DNA from: Ruminococcus sp.
GTDB taxonomy: Bacteria; Bacillota; Clostridia; Oscillospirales; Ruminococcaceae
DNA length: 10,605 nt
Direction of reading: 5' to 3'
Assembly: GCA_029063695.1 (NCBI GenBank)
Contig: JAIDNR010000429.1
Span: 1-10,605, forward strand
The notes under the pieces are model-generated. The model saw only the letters and a list, made by a program, of their open reading frames with translations, had not been told where the DNA came from and made no database searches. A program made the position numbers and the translations under genes. This document shows, one piece after another, positions 1-6,136 of this stretch. Positions within the stretch are counted from its first letter, which is position 1, and each line of letters begins with the position of its first letter.

Positions 1-1176
1 AATTCCGAGGAATATAGCTCCGACAAGTGCAATTTTGGAGAGGACTCTCTGAATGTAATCAGAGGTGGGCTTACCGTGTCTTATTCCGGGAATACCGCCG
101 TTGCTCTGTCTGAGGTTATTTGCGATTTCAACAGGATTGTACTGAATTGATACATAGAAGTAGTTGAATGCAATAATAAGAATGAAATAAAGTATTGCAT
201 ATGACCAGCTTGTTGTTGAAAAGAACTTGCAGAAGTGATAGTAGAAACCTGTTGTTTTTTCAGGAACTCCTGCAAAAAGCTGAATTGTCTGCGGAAGCGA
301 CATAAATGACATTGCAAAAATGATAGGCATAACGCCACTCATCATTACTTTTACCGGGATATGTGTTTTCTGTCCGCCGTACTGTTTTCTTCCGACCACA
401 CGCTTAGCATACTGAATCGGAATACGTCTTTCGGATTCGTTCATGAAAACGATGAAAGCAAACTCAAATACTATAAATACAAGGTAACCGATAGTAACGA
501 AAAGATATTTTGCAGCGTCCATCTTAATAAGTGCAACAAGACGTCCTGCATCAACAGGGAAACGTGCGGCAATACCTGCAAAAAGTATCATAGAAACACC
601 GTTTCCGATGCCCTTGTCGCTGATTCTGTTGCCCATCCATACTACGAAAGATGCACCCGCAACAAAGCAGGCAATTATGACAACAGCACTGAAGTACATT
701 TCCCAGCCCGAAATATATTTTACAGCATTTGTGGTAAGACCGTTTTCATCTGTACCGGTCATTCTCTTGAGGGTCAGATAATAGGCGAATCCCATGAACA
801 CCGATAATGCCAGAGCAACACCGGCTGTAATTTTATTTATTTTCTTTCTGCCCTCTTCACCTTCATCACGCAGTCTTTCAAGCGGAGGCAGAGCATAAGT
901 CAGCAACTGCATGATAATTGATGCGTTGATGTATGGTGTAATTGAAAGTGAGAATAATGTTGCCTGTGAAAGTGCACCACCTGTAATGGTGTTAAGATAT
1001 TCAAGAAAGTTGCCGTTTGTGGCATTCTGCTCCATCCAGCTTGATACAACAGATGTATTCAGGAACGGTACGGCAACTGCACTTCCGAATCTGAAAATAA
1101 CAATCATGAGCAATGTGTATAAAAGCTTTTTCCTGATTTCCGGAACACTCCAAGCACGTTTCAGTGTCTGAAACAC
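1..1176 (-). CDS. secY: Preprotein translocase subunit SecY (3' end cut by window)
   Basis: SecY is the channel-forming subunit of the SecYEG translocon in the cytoplasmic membrane. It exports unfolded preproteins with SecA and inserts membrane proteins from docked ribosomes. The frame is open for 392 codons to the left edge; the family is about 420-440 residues, so roughly the last 40 are outside. Visible features are an N-terminal FQTLKRAWSVPEIRKKLLYT, several hydrophobic membrane segments, the NGVSMILFAGI segment near residue 203, a basic cytosolic loop with RRIPIQYAKRVVGRK near 251-265, and the C5 loop SNGGIPGIRHGKPTSDYI near 368-385. The Arg of the PGIR motif is the residue known to matter for SecA and ribosome contact. 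The start is GTG at 1174-1176: an in-frame TGA lies just upstream and a GAGGTGAT ribosome-binding site is well placed. It begins 1 nt after the rplO stop, the usual last position of the spc block. Confidence 0.97.
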   Translation of the reverse strand, partial: MFQTLKRAWSVPEIRKKLLYTLLMIVIFRFGSAVAVPFLNTSVVSSWMEQNATNGNFLEYLNTITGGALSQATLFSLSITPYINASIIMQLLTYALPPLERLRDEGEEGRKKINKITAGVALALSVFMGFAYYLTLKRMTGTDENGLTTNAVKYISGWEMYFSAVVIIACFVAGASFVVWMGNRISDKGIGNGVSMILFAGIAARFPVDAGRLVALIKMDAAKYLFVTIGYLVFIVFEFAFIVFMNESERRIPIQYAKRVVGRKQYGGQKTHIPVKVMMSGVMPIIFAMSFMSLPQTIQLFAGVPEKTTGFYYHFCKFFSTTSWSYAILYFILIIAFNYFYVSIQYNPVEIANNLRQSNGGIPGIRHGKPTSDYIQRVLSKIALVGAIFLGI

Positions 1177-1177
1177 A

Positions 1178-1618
1178 TTACATCACCTCAGTCTTTCCGC
1201 CTGCCTTTTCAATCTTCTCAACAGCACTCTGAGAGAACTTTGCAGCCTTAACTGTAAGCTGAACAGTAATCTCTCCGTTTCCGAGAACTTTAACGCCGTC
1301 GTATACCTTTTTAATAAGACCTGAAGCCTTGAGAAGTTCTGCATCTACAACTGTACCATTTTCAAACTTGTTAAGGTCTGAAACATTAACAACAGCATAC
1401 TTTGTTGCAAAAATGTTGTTGAATCCTCTCTTTGGAATACGTCTTGCAAGAGGCATCTGACCGCCTTCAAAGCCGATTCTTACGCCGCCGCCTGAACGTG
1501 CGTTCTGTCCTTTGTGACCCTTGCCGGCAGTTTTGCCGTTACCTGAGCCGTGACCTCTGCCCACACGCTTTACAGCTTTATTTGAATCAGCTGCGGGAGT
1601 TAATTCGTGAATTTTCAT
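1178..1618 (-). CDS. rplO: 50S ribosomal protein L15
   Basis: L15 (uL15) is a late-assembling large-subunit protein with a long extended N-terminal arm threading into 23S rRNA. The 146-residue product has the typical length. Its first 60 residues show the family pattern: MKIHEL, then RVGRGHGSGNGKTAGKGHKGQ and GFEGGQMPLARRIPKRGF, a Gly/Arg/Lys-rich extension. The C-terminal part (about 70-146) is the globular domain with DLNKF and GNGEI. The ATG at 1616-1618 is chosen over the in-frame GTG nine bases upstream, because that GTG lies inside the AAGGAGGTG ribosome-binding site, whereas the ATG follows AGGAGG by 8 nt. It is 19 nt downstream of rpmD and 1 nt before secY. Confidence 0.98.
   Translation of the reverse strand: MKIHELTPAADSNKAVKRVGRGHGSGNGKTAGKGHKGQNARSGGGVRIGFEGGQMPLARRIPKRGFNNIFATKYAVVNVSDLNKFENGTVVDAELLKASGLIKKVYDGVKVLGNGEITVQLTVKAAKFSQSAVEKIEKAGGKTEVM
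1182..1189 (-). promoter_or_regulatory. Ribosome-binding site of secY, inside the rplO 3' end
   Basis: GAGGTGAT matches the complement of the 16S rRNA 3' end over eight bases. It lies 5 nt before the GTG start of secY and is formed by the last codons of rplO (Thr-Glu-Val-Met). It fixes the GTG start and implies that translation of secY is coupled to rplO. Confidence 0.85.
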
Positions 1619-1624
1619 GGTTTG

Positions 1625-1633
1625 CACCTCCTT
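1625..1633 (-). promoter_or_regulatory. Ribosome-binding site deciding the rplO start
   Basis: AAGGAGGTG is an almost complete Shine-Dalgarno match with 8 nt from AGGAGG to the ATG at 1618. The GTG at its end (1625-1627) is in frame with rplO but cannot be the start, since it is part of the binding site. Confidence 0.85.
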
Positions 1634-1637
1634 GTGT

Positions 1638-1814
1638 TTACGCTTCTGTAACCTCGATAAGGTGTGAAATTTTGTTTATTTTGCCCTGTGTCTGAGCATT
1701 GTCGGGCTGTGTTGTCACATCTCCGATTTTTCTGAGACCGAGAGACTGCGCTGTTGCAATCTGGTCTTTCTTTATTCCGATGAGGCTCTTGATGAGCTTG
1801 ATTTTCTTAGCCAT
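1638..1814 (-). CDS. rpmD: 50S ribosomal protein L30
   Basis: L30 (uL30) is a small large-subunit protein. The 58-residue product has the family length and reads MAKKIKLIKSLIG, then a Gln-rich linker and GLRKIGDVTTQPDN, then GKINKISHLIEV. This corresponds to the single ferredoxin-like L30 domain, in which GLRKIG is the conserved core. The ATG at 1812-1814 is preferred to an in-frame TTG two codons upstream, because only the ATG has the normal 8-nt distance from the AAGGAGG at 1823-1829. L30 is absent from some bacterial lineages, so its presence between rpsE and rplO is a useful marker of the standard spc order. Confidence 0.97.
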   Translation of the reverse strand: MAKKIKLIKSLIGIKKDQIATAQSLGLRKIGDVTTQPDNAQTQGKINKISHLIEVTEA

Positions 1815-1822
1815 TGTCAATG

Positions 1823-1829
1823 CCTCCTT
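1823..1829 (-). promoter_or_regulatory. Ribosome-binding site of rpmD overlapping the rpsE stop
   Basis: AAGGAGG overlaps the TAA stop of rpsE (TAAGGAGG), so a ribosome finishing S5 sits on the L30 initiation site. The 8-nt spacing selects the ATG at 1814 over the TTG at 1820. Confidence 0.85.
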
Positions 1830-2328
1830 AACCTAAAATTTCCTTAACGGACTTGCCTCTCTTTTCAGCAACTTCCTTTGCAGAAGTACAGGACTTAAGA
1901 CCGTTGATTGTAGCTCTTACTACGTTGCAGGGATTATTTGAACGAAGTGACTTTGTTCTGATATCCTTGATACCTGCAACCTCGATTACTGCACGGACAG
2001 GACCGCCTGCAATAACACCGGTACCGGGTGCAGCCGGCTTCATAAGAACTCTGCCTGCACCGAATTCACCGACGATTTCGTGAGGAATTGTAGTTCCTTT
2101 GAGAGCAATCTTGCAGAGATTCTTCTTAGCATCTTCAATACCCTTGCGGATAGCGTCCGGAACTTCACCGGATTTGCCGAGACCAAAACCTACAGTGCCG
2201 TTGCCGTCGCCGACAACAACGAGAGCTGAGAATTTCATGATTCTTCCGCCCTTAACTGTCTTGGAAACTCTGTTGATAGCAACAACCTTTTCCTGAAGCT
2301 CAGGAGCCTGTGTTTCAATATTAGCCAT
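1828..2328 (-). CDS. rpsE: 30S ribosomal protein S5
   Basis: S5 (uS5) sits at the mRNA entry side of the small subunit next to S4 and S8 and contributes to decoding accuracy and mRNA unwinding. The 166 residues match the family length. The N-terminal double-stranded-RNA-binding type domain is recognised by the S5 signature GGRIMKFSALVVVGDGNGTVGFGLGKSGEVPDA, about 27-59. The C-terminal half carries AGRVLMKPAAPGTGVIAGGPVRAVIEVAGI and KSLRSNNPCNVVRATINGL, typical of the S5 C-terminal domain. GGGAGGT precedes the ATG. It lies 15 nt after rplR, and its stop overlaps the rpmD ribosome-binding site. Confidence 0.98.
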   Translation of the reverse strand: MANIETQAPELQEKVVAINRVSKTVKGGRIMKFSALVVVGDGNGTVGFGLGKSGEVPDAIRKGIEDAKKNLCKIALKGTTIPHEIVGEFGAGRVLMKPAAPGTGVIAGGPVRAVIEVAGIKDIRTKSLRSNNPCNVVRATINGLKSCTSAKEVAEKRGKSVKEILG

Positions 2329-2343
2329 TGTTTTACCTCCCTC

Positions 2344-2703
2344 TTAGAACTTTAATCCGTTTTCACGGGCACCCTCAGCGAGTTCCTTGACTCTGCCGTG
2401 ATAGAGGTAGCCGCCTCTGTCGAAAACAACTGCACTGATACCCTTTTCAGCAGCATTCTTTGCAATCATTTCGCCGACTTTGCGGGCACCTTCAGCGTTG
2501 CCGCCGTTACCCTCAAAGCCCTTATCCATGCTTGATGCTGAAGCAAGAGTAACGCCGTTTACGTCATCAATAATCTGAGCATAAATGTGCTTGGATGAAC
2601 GGAAAACGTTAAGACGGGGACATTCCGGAGTACCTGAAATCTTGTTGCGGATTCTCTGGTGTCTCTTGATTCTTGCCTTATTGCTGTCAAATTTCTTTAT
2701 CAT
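2344..2703 (-). CDS. rplR: 50S ribosomal protein L18
   Basis: L18 (uL18) binds 5S rRNA together with L5 and helps dock it into the central protuberance of the large subunit. The 119-residue product has the normal length. Its basic N-terminus (KKFDSNKARIKRHQRIRNKISG) is followed by RLNVFRSSKHIYAQIIDD and ends in VFDRGGYLYHGRVKELAEGARENGLKF, the highly conserved C-terminal RNA-binding region. The ATG is preceded by AAAAGGAGC at a good distance. It sits 19 nt after rplF and 15 nt before rpsE. Confidence 0.98.
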   Translation of the reverse strand: MIKKFDSNKARIKRHQRIRNKISGTPECPRLNVFRSSKHIYAQIIDDVNGVTLASASSMDKGFEGNGGNAEGARKVGEMIAKNAAEKGISAVVFDRGGYLYHGRVKELAEGARENGLKF

Positions 2704-2722
2704 AGCAATCTGCTCCTTTTAA

Positions 2723-3268
2723 TTACTTCTTGCCCTTGCCGGCTTTACCTTCCTTGCGGATAATACGCTCACCGGCATATCTGATACCCTTGCCCTTATA
2801 CGGCTCAGGCGGACGCTTTTCACGGATTTCAGCTGCAAACTGACCTACAGCCTGCTTATCGATACCGCTTACAATAATTCTGTTGGGCTGTGGAATGTCA
2901 AGCTTGATAGCGTCTGTTTCCTCAAAAACAACAGGGTGTGAGAAACCGAGATTAAGATTAATCTTGTTTCCTGATTTAGCGGCACGGTAGCCAACGCCCT
3001 CTATTTCAAGAGTTTTTGAATAACCGTTTGTTACACCCTCAACCATGTTTGCGATAAGGGTTCTTGTAAGACCGTGAAGTGAACGATGTTTCTTATCGTC
3101 GCTCGGTCTTGTTACTGTTACAACACCATCAGCAATTTCAATGCCGAGTTCTGTGCTGAACTGCTTTGTAAGTTCGCCCTTGGGTCCCTTGACTGTGATG
3201 CAGTTATTGTCGTTCTTGACTTCCACACCTGCCGGAACTGTAATGGGCATTCTGCCGATTCTTGACAT
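2723..3268 (-). CDS. rplF: 50S ribosomal protein L6
   Basis: L6 (uL6) lies at the base of the L7/L12 stalk, near the sarcin-ricin loop and the factor-binding site. The 181-residue protein has two repeated L6 domains: about 1-82 (MSRIGRMPITVPAGVEV, KGPKGEL, RSLHGLTRTLIANMV) and about 83-165 (LEIEGVGYRAA, LGFSHPV, PNRIIVSGIDKQAVGQFAAEIR). The L6 signature PPEPYKGKGIRYAGE is at 153-167, and a short Lys/Gly-rich tail ends the protein. TAAGGAGG, whose first three bases are the rpsH stop, is the ribosome-binding site 9 nt before the ATG. Confidence 0.98.
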   Translation of the reverse strand: MSRIGRMPITVPAGVEVKNDNNCITVKGPKGELTKQFSTELGIEIADGVVTVTRPSDDKKHRSLHGLTRTLIANMVEGVTNGYSKTLEIEGVGYRAAKSGNKINLNLGFSHPVVFEETDAIKLDIPQPNRIIVSGIDKQAVGQFAAEIREKRPPEPYKGKGIRYAGERIIRKEGKAGKGKK

Positions 3269-3282
3269 AATGTAGTTCCTCC

Positions 3283-3681
3283 TTACCAGATGTATGCAAG
3301 AACTTCGCCGCCGACATTAAGTTCTCTTGCCTTTTTGTCGGTAACGATGCCCTTTGAAGTTGAAACGATTGCGATGCCCAGACCTTTTCTTACTTTAGGC
3401 ATATCTGCACAGCTTGAATAGATACGCAGACCGGGCTTTGAAACTCTCTTGAGTCCTGTAATAACCGGTGACTTGTTGTCGCCGTATTTAAGCGTGATTC
3501 TTATAACACCCTGCTTTCCGTCCTCAATAACCTGAAAGCTCTTTACATAGCCCTCGTCAACGAGAATCTGTGTGATAGCTTTCTTTACATTTGAAGCGGG
3601 AACGTCAACTGTGGCGTGCTTAGCAGTATTCGCATTGCGGATTCTTGTTAATAAATCAGCGATTGTATCTGTGATTTGCAT
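3283..3681 (-). CDS. rpsH: 30S ribosomal protein S8
   Basis: S8 (uS8) is a primary binder of the central domain of 16S rRNA (helix 21) and organises the 30S platform. In Escherichia coli it also represses the spc operon by binding its mRNA. The 132 residues match the family. The N-terminus MQITDTIADLLTRIRNANTAKH and the C-terminal RNA-binding segment TSKGIVTDKKARELNVGGEVLAYIW are diagnostic. AAAGGAGGTCATC precedes the ATG. It lies between rpsN and rplF as in other bacteria. I saw no clear S8-site mimic near rplE (see the rejected list), so autoregulation is not supported here. Confidence 0.98.
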   Translation of the reverse strand: MQITDTIADLLTRIRNANTAKHATVDVPASNVKKAITQILVDEGYVKSFQVIEDGKQGVIRITLKYGDNKSPVITGLKRVSKPGLRIYSSCADMPKVRKGLGIAIVSTSKGIVTDKKARELNVGGEVLAYIW

Positions 3682-3704
3682 TCAGATGACCTCCTTTTCA
3701 TATT

Positions 3705-3890
3705 TTACCAGCTTGCCTTTTTAACACCCGGAATCTGACCGTCGTGTGCAAGCTCTCTGAAGCAGATACGGCAGATGCCGAACTTTCTGAGATAAGCGTG
3801 CGGTCTGCCGCAAATCTTGCATCTGTTGTATGCTCTTGTGGAATACTTGGGAGTTCTCTTCTGCTTGTTAATCATTGCCTTTTTAGCCAT
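3705..3890 (-). CDS. rpsN: 30S ribosomal protein S14, type Z (zinc-binding)
   Basis: S14 (uS14) belongs to the 30S head, between S3, S10 and S19. This is the short zinc-binding form: 61 residues, with Cys24 and Cys27 (CKIC) and Cys40 and Cys43 (CRIC) forming the metal site, and the conserved tail GQIPGVKKASW. The alternative C-minus form, about 89-101 residues, replaces it during zinc starvation in some Firmicutes and is not in this window. The frame extends 12 codons further upstream, but that would start inside the end of rplE. The ATG at 3888-3890 has GGGAGGAAT just before it and gives the standard MAKKAMI start. It is 16 nt after rplE. It is sometimes named rpsZ or rpsN1. Confidence 0.97.
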   Translation of the reverse strand: MAKKAMINKQKRTPKYSTRAYNRCKICGRPHAYLRKFGICRICFRELAHDGQIPGVKKASW

Positions 3891-3906
3891 TTTTATTCCT
3901 CCCTGA

Positions 3907-4446
3907 TTACTTGATGAACGGAGCACCGAGAAGTGAGAGAAGCTCTCTGCCCTCTTCGTCGGTATTAGCTGTAGTGATAAAGTTTATATCCATACCTCTT
4001 ACCTTGTCAATTTTGTCATACTCGATTTCAGGGAAGATAAGCTGTTCCTTGATACCTGTGGAATAGTTGCCCTTGCCATCAAAAGAATTTGCACTGATAC
4101 CTCTGAAGTCACGAACACGAGGGAACGCAACATTGAAGAGCTTGTCAACAAATTCATACATCTTTTCGCCTCTGAGTGTTACTTTAACACCGATTGGCAT
4201 ACCCTCACGGAGCTTAAAGTTAGCAACTGACTTCTTTGCTCTGCAAACAACAGGCTTCTGACCTGTGATTGCAGCGATGTCTGTCATGATAGCATCGATA
4301 ACCTTTGCGTTGTCCTTTGCTTCACCTGCGCCGACGTTGATAACAACCTTGTCAAGCTTCGGAATCTGCATAACGCTTTTATAGCCGAACTTCTTCATCA
4401 GTGCGGGAGCAACGTCGCTAACATAAAAATCTTTTAATCTTGCCAT
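3907..4446 (-). CDS. rplE: 50S ribosomal protein L5
   Basis: L5 (uL5) binds 5S rRNA with L18 in the central protuberance and contacts the P-site tRNA. The 179 residues equal the usual length. The N-terminal half contains IPKLDKVVINVGAGEAKDNAK and AITGQKPVVCRAKKSVANFKLREGMPIG, followed by VKVTLRGEKMYEFVDKLFNVAFPRVRDFRG. The C-terminal half ends INFITTANTDEEGRELLSLLGAPF, as in the family. AAAAGGAGAAAC lies ahead of the ATG. It is 18 nt after rplX. Confidence 0.98.
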   Translation of the reverse strand: MARLKDFYVSDVAPALMKKFGYKSVMQIPKLDKVVINVGAGEAKDNAKVIDAIMTDIAAITGQKPVVCRAKKSVANFKLREGMPIGVKVTLRGEKMYEFVDKLFNVAFPRVRDFRGISANSFDGKGNYSTGIKEQLIFPEIEYDKIDKVRGMDINFITTANTDEEGRELLSLLGAPFIK

Positions 4447-4464
4447 TGTCGTTTCTCCTTTTAA

Positions 4465-4806
4465 TTATTCAAAAGACTTGCCGCACTTTTTGCAGGAACG
4501 GAGCTTCTTACCGTCCTCAAAAACATGACCAACTCTTGTGGGCTTGCCGCATTTCGGGCAGACGAGCTGAACCTTTGAAGCATAGACAGGAGCTTCTGTT
4601 CTTACGATGCCGCCCTGCTGACCCATTCTTGTGGGTTTTACGTGCTTTGTTATCATGTTGATGTTTTCAACGATAACCTTGCCCTCTTTGGGGCTTACTT
4701 CTACAACCTTACCGGTTTTTCTGTCGCCGTTCTTCTCGTACTTATCCTCGTACTTACCTGTGAGAAGGATAACAGTGTCACCGGTTTTTACGTGAACTTT
4801 ACTCAT
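4465..4806 (-). CDS. rplX: 50S ribosomal protein L24 with zinc-ribbon tail and a KOW-loop insertion
   Basis: L24 (uL24) is an assembly initiator of the large subunit and lies close to the exit of the polypeptide tunnel. The product is 113 residues, slightly above the usual 100-105. The KOW domain fills about 3-50, and the C-terminal part (83-108) is a four-cysteine zinc ribbon, CPKC and CKKC, as in many Firmicutes L24 proteins. The KOW loop between GK (17-18) and TGKV (31-34) carries about eight more residues (YEDKYEKNGDRK) than the common GKDKGKTGKV form, which accounts for the extra length. The frame continues 50 codons upstream into rplN, but the MSKVHVK start at 4806 follows GGAGGTG and matches the family N-terminus. 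Confidence 0.97.
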   Translation of the reverse strand: MSKVHVKTGDTVILLTGKYEDKYEKNGDRKTGKVVEVSPKEGKVIVENINMITKHVKPTRMGQQGGIVRTEAPVYASKVQLVCPKCGKPTRVGHVFEDGKKLRSCKKCGKSFE

Positions 4807-4825
4807 AATCTTGTGACACCTCCGA

Positions 4826-5194
4826 TTAAAGAACTTCAGGAGCAAGGCTAAGAATCTTTGTGTATTCCTTTTCACGAAGTTCCTTAGCAACAGGTCCGAA
4901 AATACGTGTACCCTTCGGGTTCTTGTCTTCCTTAATAATAACAGCAGCGTTCTCATCGAAACGGATATATGTGCCGTCCTCTCTTCTGAGACCCTTTGCT
5001 GAACGAACGATAACTGCCTTTACAACGTCGCCCTTCTTTACAACGCCTCCGGGTGTTGCTTTCTTAACGGAAGCTACCACAACGTCACCGATATTTGCAT
5101 ATCTGCGGCGAGTGCCACCCAGAACTCTGATACACATAAGCTCTTTTGCACCTGTGTTATCAGCGACCTTTAAATAAGTCTGCATCTGAATCAC
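4826..5194 (-). CDS. rplN: 50S ribosomal protein L14
   Basis: L14 (uL14) lies at the subunit interface and forms bridges to 16S rRNA; it is also the docking site of the silencing factor RsfS. The 122 residues are exactly the common length. KVADNTGAKELMCIRVLGG (9-27) and the L14 signature in ASVKKATPGGVVKKGDVVKAVIVR (41-64) identify it, and it ends KEYTKILSLAPEVL. The start codon is GTG at 5192-5194, giving the canonical MIQ N-terminus; the next ATG is at codon 4. AAAGGAGG lies 8 nt before the GTG, so the GTG is well supported. It begins the spc block, 39 nt after rpsQ. Confidence 0.98.
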   Translation of the reverse strand: MIQMQTYLKVADNTGAKELMCIRVLGGTRRRYANIGDVVVASVKKATPGGVVKKGDVVKAVIVRSAKGLRREDGTYIRFDENAAVIIKEDKNPKGTRIFGPVAKELREKEYTKILSLAPEVL

Positions 5195-5202
5195 AGCGAG
5201 TT

Positions 5203-5210
5203 CCTCCTTT
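5203..5210 (-). promoter_or_regulatory. Ribosome-binding site supporting the GTG start of rplN
   Basis: AAAGGAGG is a strong Shine-Dalgarno match exactly 8 nt before GTG at 5194. It would be 17 nt from the ATG at codon 4, which is too far, so the non-ATG start is preferred. The rest of the 39-nt gap holds only a 4-bp AAGC/GCTT inverted repeat. Confidence 0.8.
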
Positions 5211-5233
5211 CAAGCATAAAGCTTCTATAAAAA

Positions 5234-5494
5234 TTACTTAGCCTTTTCAATGATGTTTGTAACACGCCATCTCTTATCTTTGGAAAGCGGACGTGTTTCC
5301 ATAACTTCAACACGGTCACCGATTCTGCACTCGTTCATCTCATCATGAGCCTTGAGCTTAACGGTACGCTTGATAATTTTCTTGTAAAGCGGGTGTTTAA
5401 CGTTATCAACGATAGCAACTACAACGGTTTTATCCATCTTATCGCTTACAACCTTACCTACTCTTGTTTTTCTAAGGTTTCTCTCAGTAGACAT
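5234..5494 (-). CDS. rpsQ: 30S ribosomal protein S17
   Basis: S17 (uS17) is an early-binding small-subunit protein with an OB fold that contacts helices 7 and 11 of 16S rRNA. The 86 residues match the family. NLRKTRVGKVVSDKMDKTVVVAI (6-28), KHPLYKKIIKRTVKLKAHDE and the signature GDRVEVMETRPLSKDKRWRV (59-78) are all present. GGGAGGATT precedes the ATG. It is the last gene of the S10 block, 19 nt after rpmC, with no terminator after it, so transcription probably continues into rplN. Confidence 0.98.
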   Translation of the reverse strand: MSTERNLRKTRVGKVVSDKMDKTVVVAIVDNVKHPLYKKIIKRTVKLKAHDEMNECRIGDRVEVMETRPLSKDKRWRVTNIIEKAK

Positions 5495-5513
5495 TAGCTA
5501 AATCCTCCCTTTC

Positions 5514-5711
5514 TTATTGCTGTGCAAGCTCTGCCGCACGCAGAGTTGTTTTAACACGAGCAATATCCTTCTTTACTGCCTTAAGACGAGCTGTATTCTC
5601 AAGCTGATTTACAGCGTGCTGAAAACGGAGAGCAAAAAGCTCTTCTTTAAGGCTTGCGAGCTTCTCGTTGAGCTCATCAACTGACATTTCTCTGATTTCT
5701 GATGCCTTCAT
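5514..5711 (-). CDS. rpmC: 50S ribosomal protein L29
   Basis: L29 (uL29) is a small helical protein near the tunnel exit, where it contributes with L23 to the docking surface for trigger factor, SRP and SecY. The 65 residues read MKASEIREMSVDELNEKLASLKEELFALRFQHAVNQLENTARLKAVKKDIARVKTTLRA, a two-helix coiled hairpin with the family signature in the second half (QLENTARLKAVKKDIARVKT). The start overlaps the rplP stop by one base (TAATG). Its ribosome-binding site AGGAGGTT lies in the last codons of rplP, which indicates translational coupling. Confidence 0.98.
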   Translation of the reverse strand: MKASEIREMSVDELNEKLASLKEELFALRFQHAVNQLENTARLKAVKKDIARVKTTLRAAELAQQ

Positions 5712-6136
5712 TACTGCTCAACCTCCTGCTCTGCTTTAGTAACGAACTTACATTTAATAGGAAGCTTGTGCATAGCGAGACGCATAGCTTCTCTTGCAAC
5801 TTCTTCCGAAACGCCCTTGATTTCAAAAAGAACTCTGCCGGGCTTAACTACTGCAACCCAGTATTCAGGTGAACCTTTACCTGAACCCATTCGTGTTTCA
5901 GCAGGTTTTTCTGTAATTGGTTTGTCCGGGAAAATCTTAATCCAGACCTGACCGCCTCTCTTGATATAACGGGTCATAGCAATACGGGCAGCCTCAATCT
6001 GATTGGAAGTAATCCATGAAGGTTCAAGAGCCTGGAGACCGAAATCGCCGTATGTTACCTTGTTGCCTCTGTATGCCTTGCCCTTTAAGCGTCCTCTGTG
6101 GACTCTGCGGTATTTAACTCTCTTTGGAAGCAGCAT
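5711..6136 (-). CDS. rplP: 50S ribosomal protein L16
   Basis: L16 (uL16) lies by the A-site tRNA and the peptidyl-transferase centre and is incorporated late in 50S assembly. The 141-residue length is normal. MLLPKRVKYRRVHRGRLKGKA at the N-terminus, GLQALEPSWITSNQIEAARIAM (33-54) and the signature stretch RMGSGKGSPEYWVAVVKPGRVLFE (82-105) identify it. The ATG overlaps the rpsC stop as TAATG, and the ribosome-binding site GGAGGTAAT is made from the last rpsC codons (Gly-Gly-Asn). The stop overlaps rpmC in the same way, so S3, L16 and L29 form a tightly coupled trio. Confidence 0.98.
   Translation of the reverse strand: MLLPKRVKYRRVHRGRLKGKAYRGNKVTYGDFGLQALEPSWITSNQIEAARIAMTRYIKRGGQVWIKIFPDKPITEKPAETRMGSGKGSPEYWVAVVKPGRVLFEIKGVSEEVAREAMRLAMHKLPIKCKFVTKAEQEVEQ

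Noticed and set aside
361..807. Plus-strand open frame of 148 codons, and others at 911-1171 and in 4440-4851
   Set aside because: They lie antisense to secY, rplE, rplX and rplN, have no convincing ribosome-binding site and resemble no family. They are shadows of the minus-strand genes.
4447..4464. S8-binding site mimic for spc-operon autoregulation between rplX and rplE, as in E. coli
   Set aside because: The gap is only 18 nt and I see no helix-21-like bulged stem there or at the start of rplE. Folding software could test this, but the sequence gives no support by eye.
5195..5233. Terminator or promoter in the rpsQ-rplN gap
   Set aside because: The only inverted repeat is 4 bp (AAGC/GCTT) with no following U-run. 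TTTTTATAG is too little to call a promoter without a -35 element.
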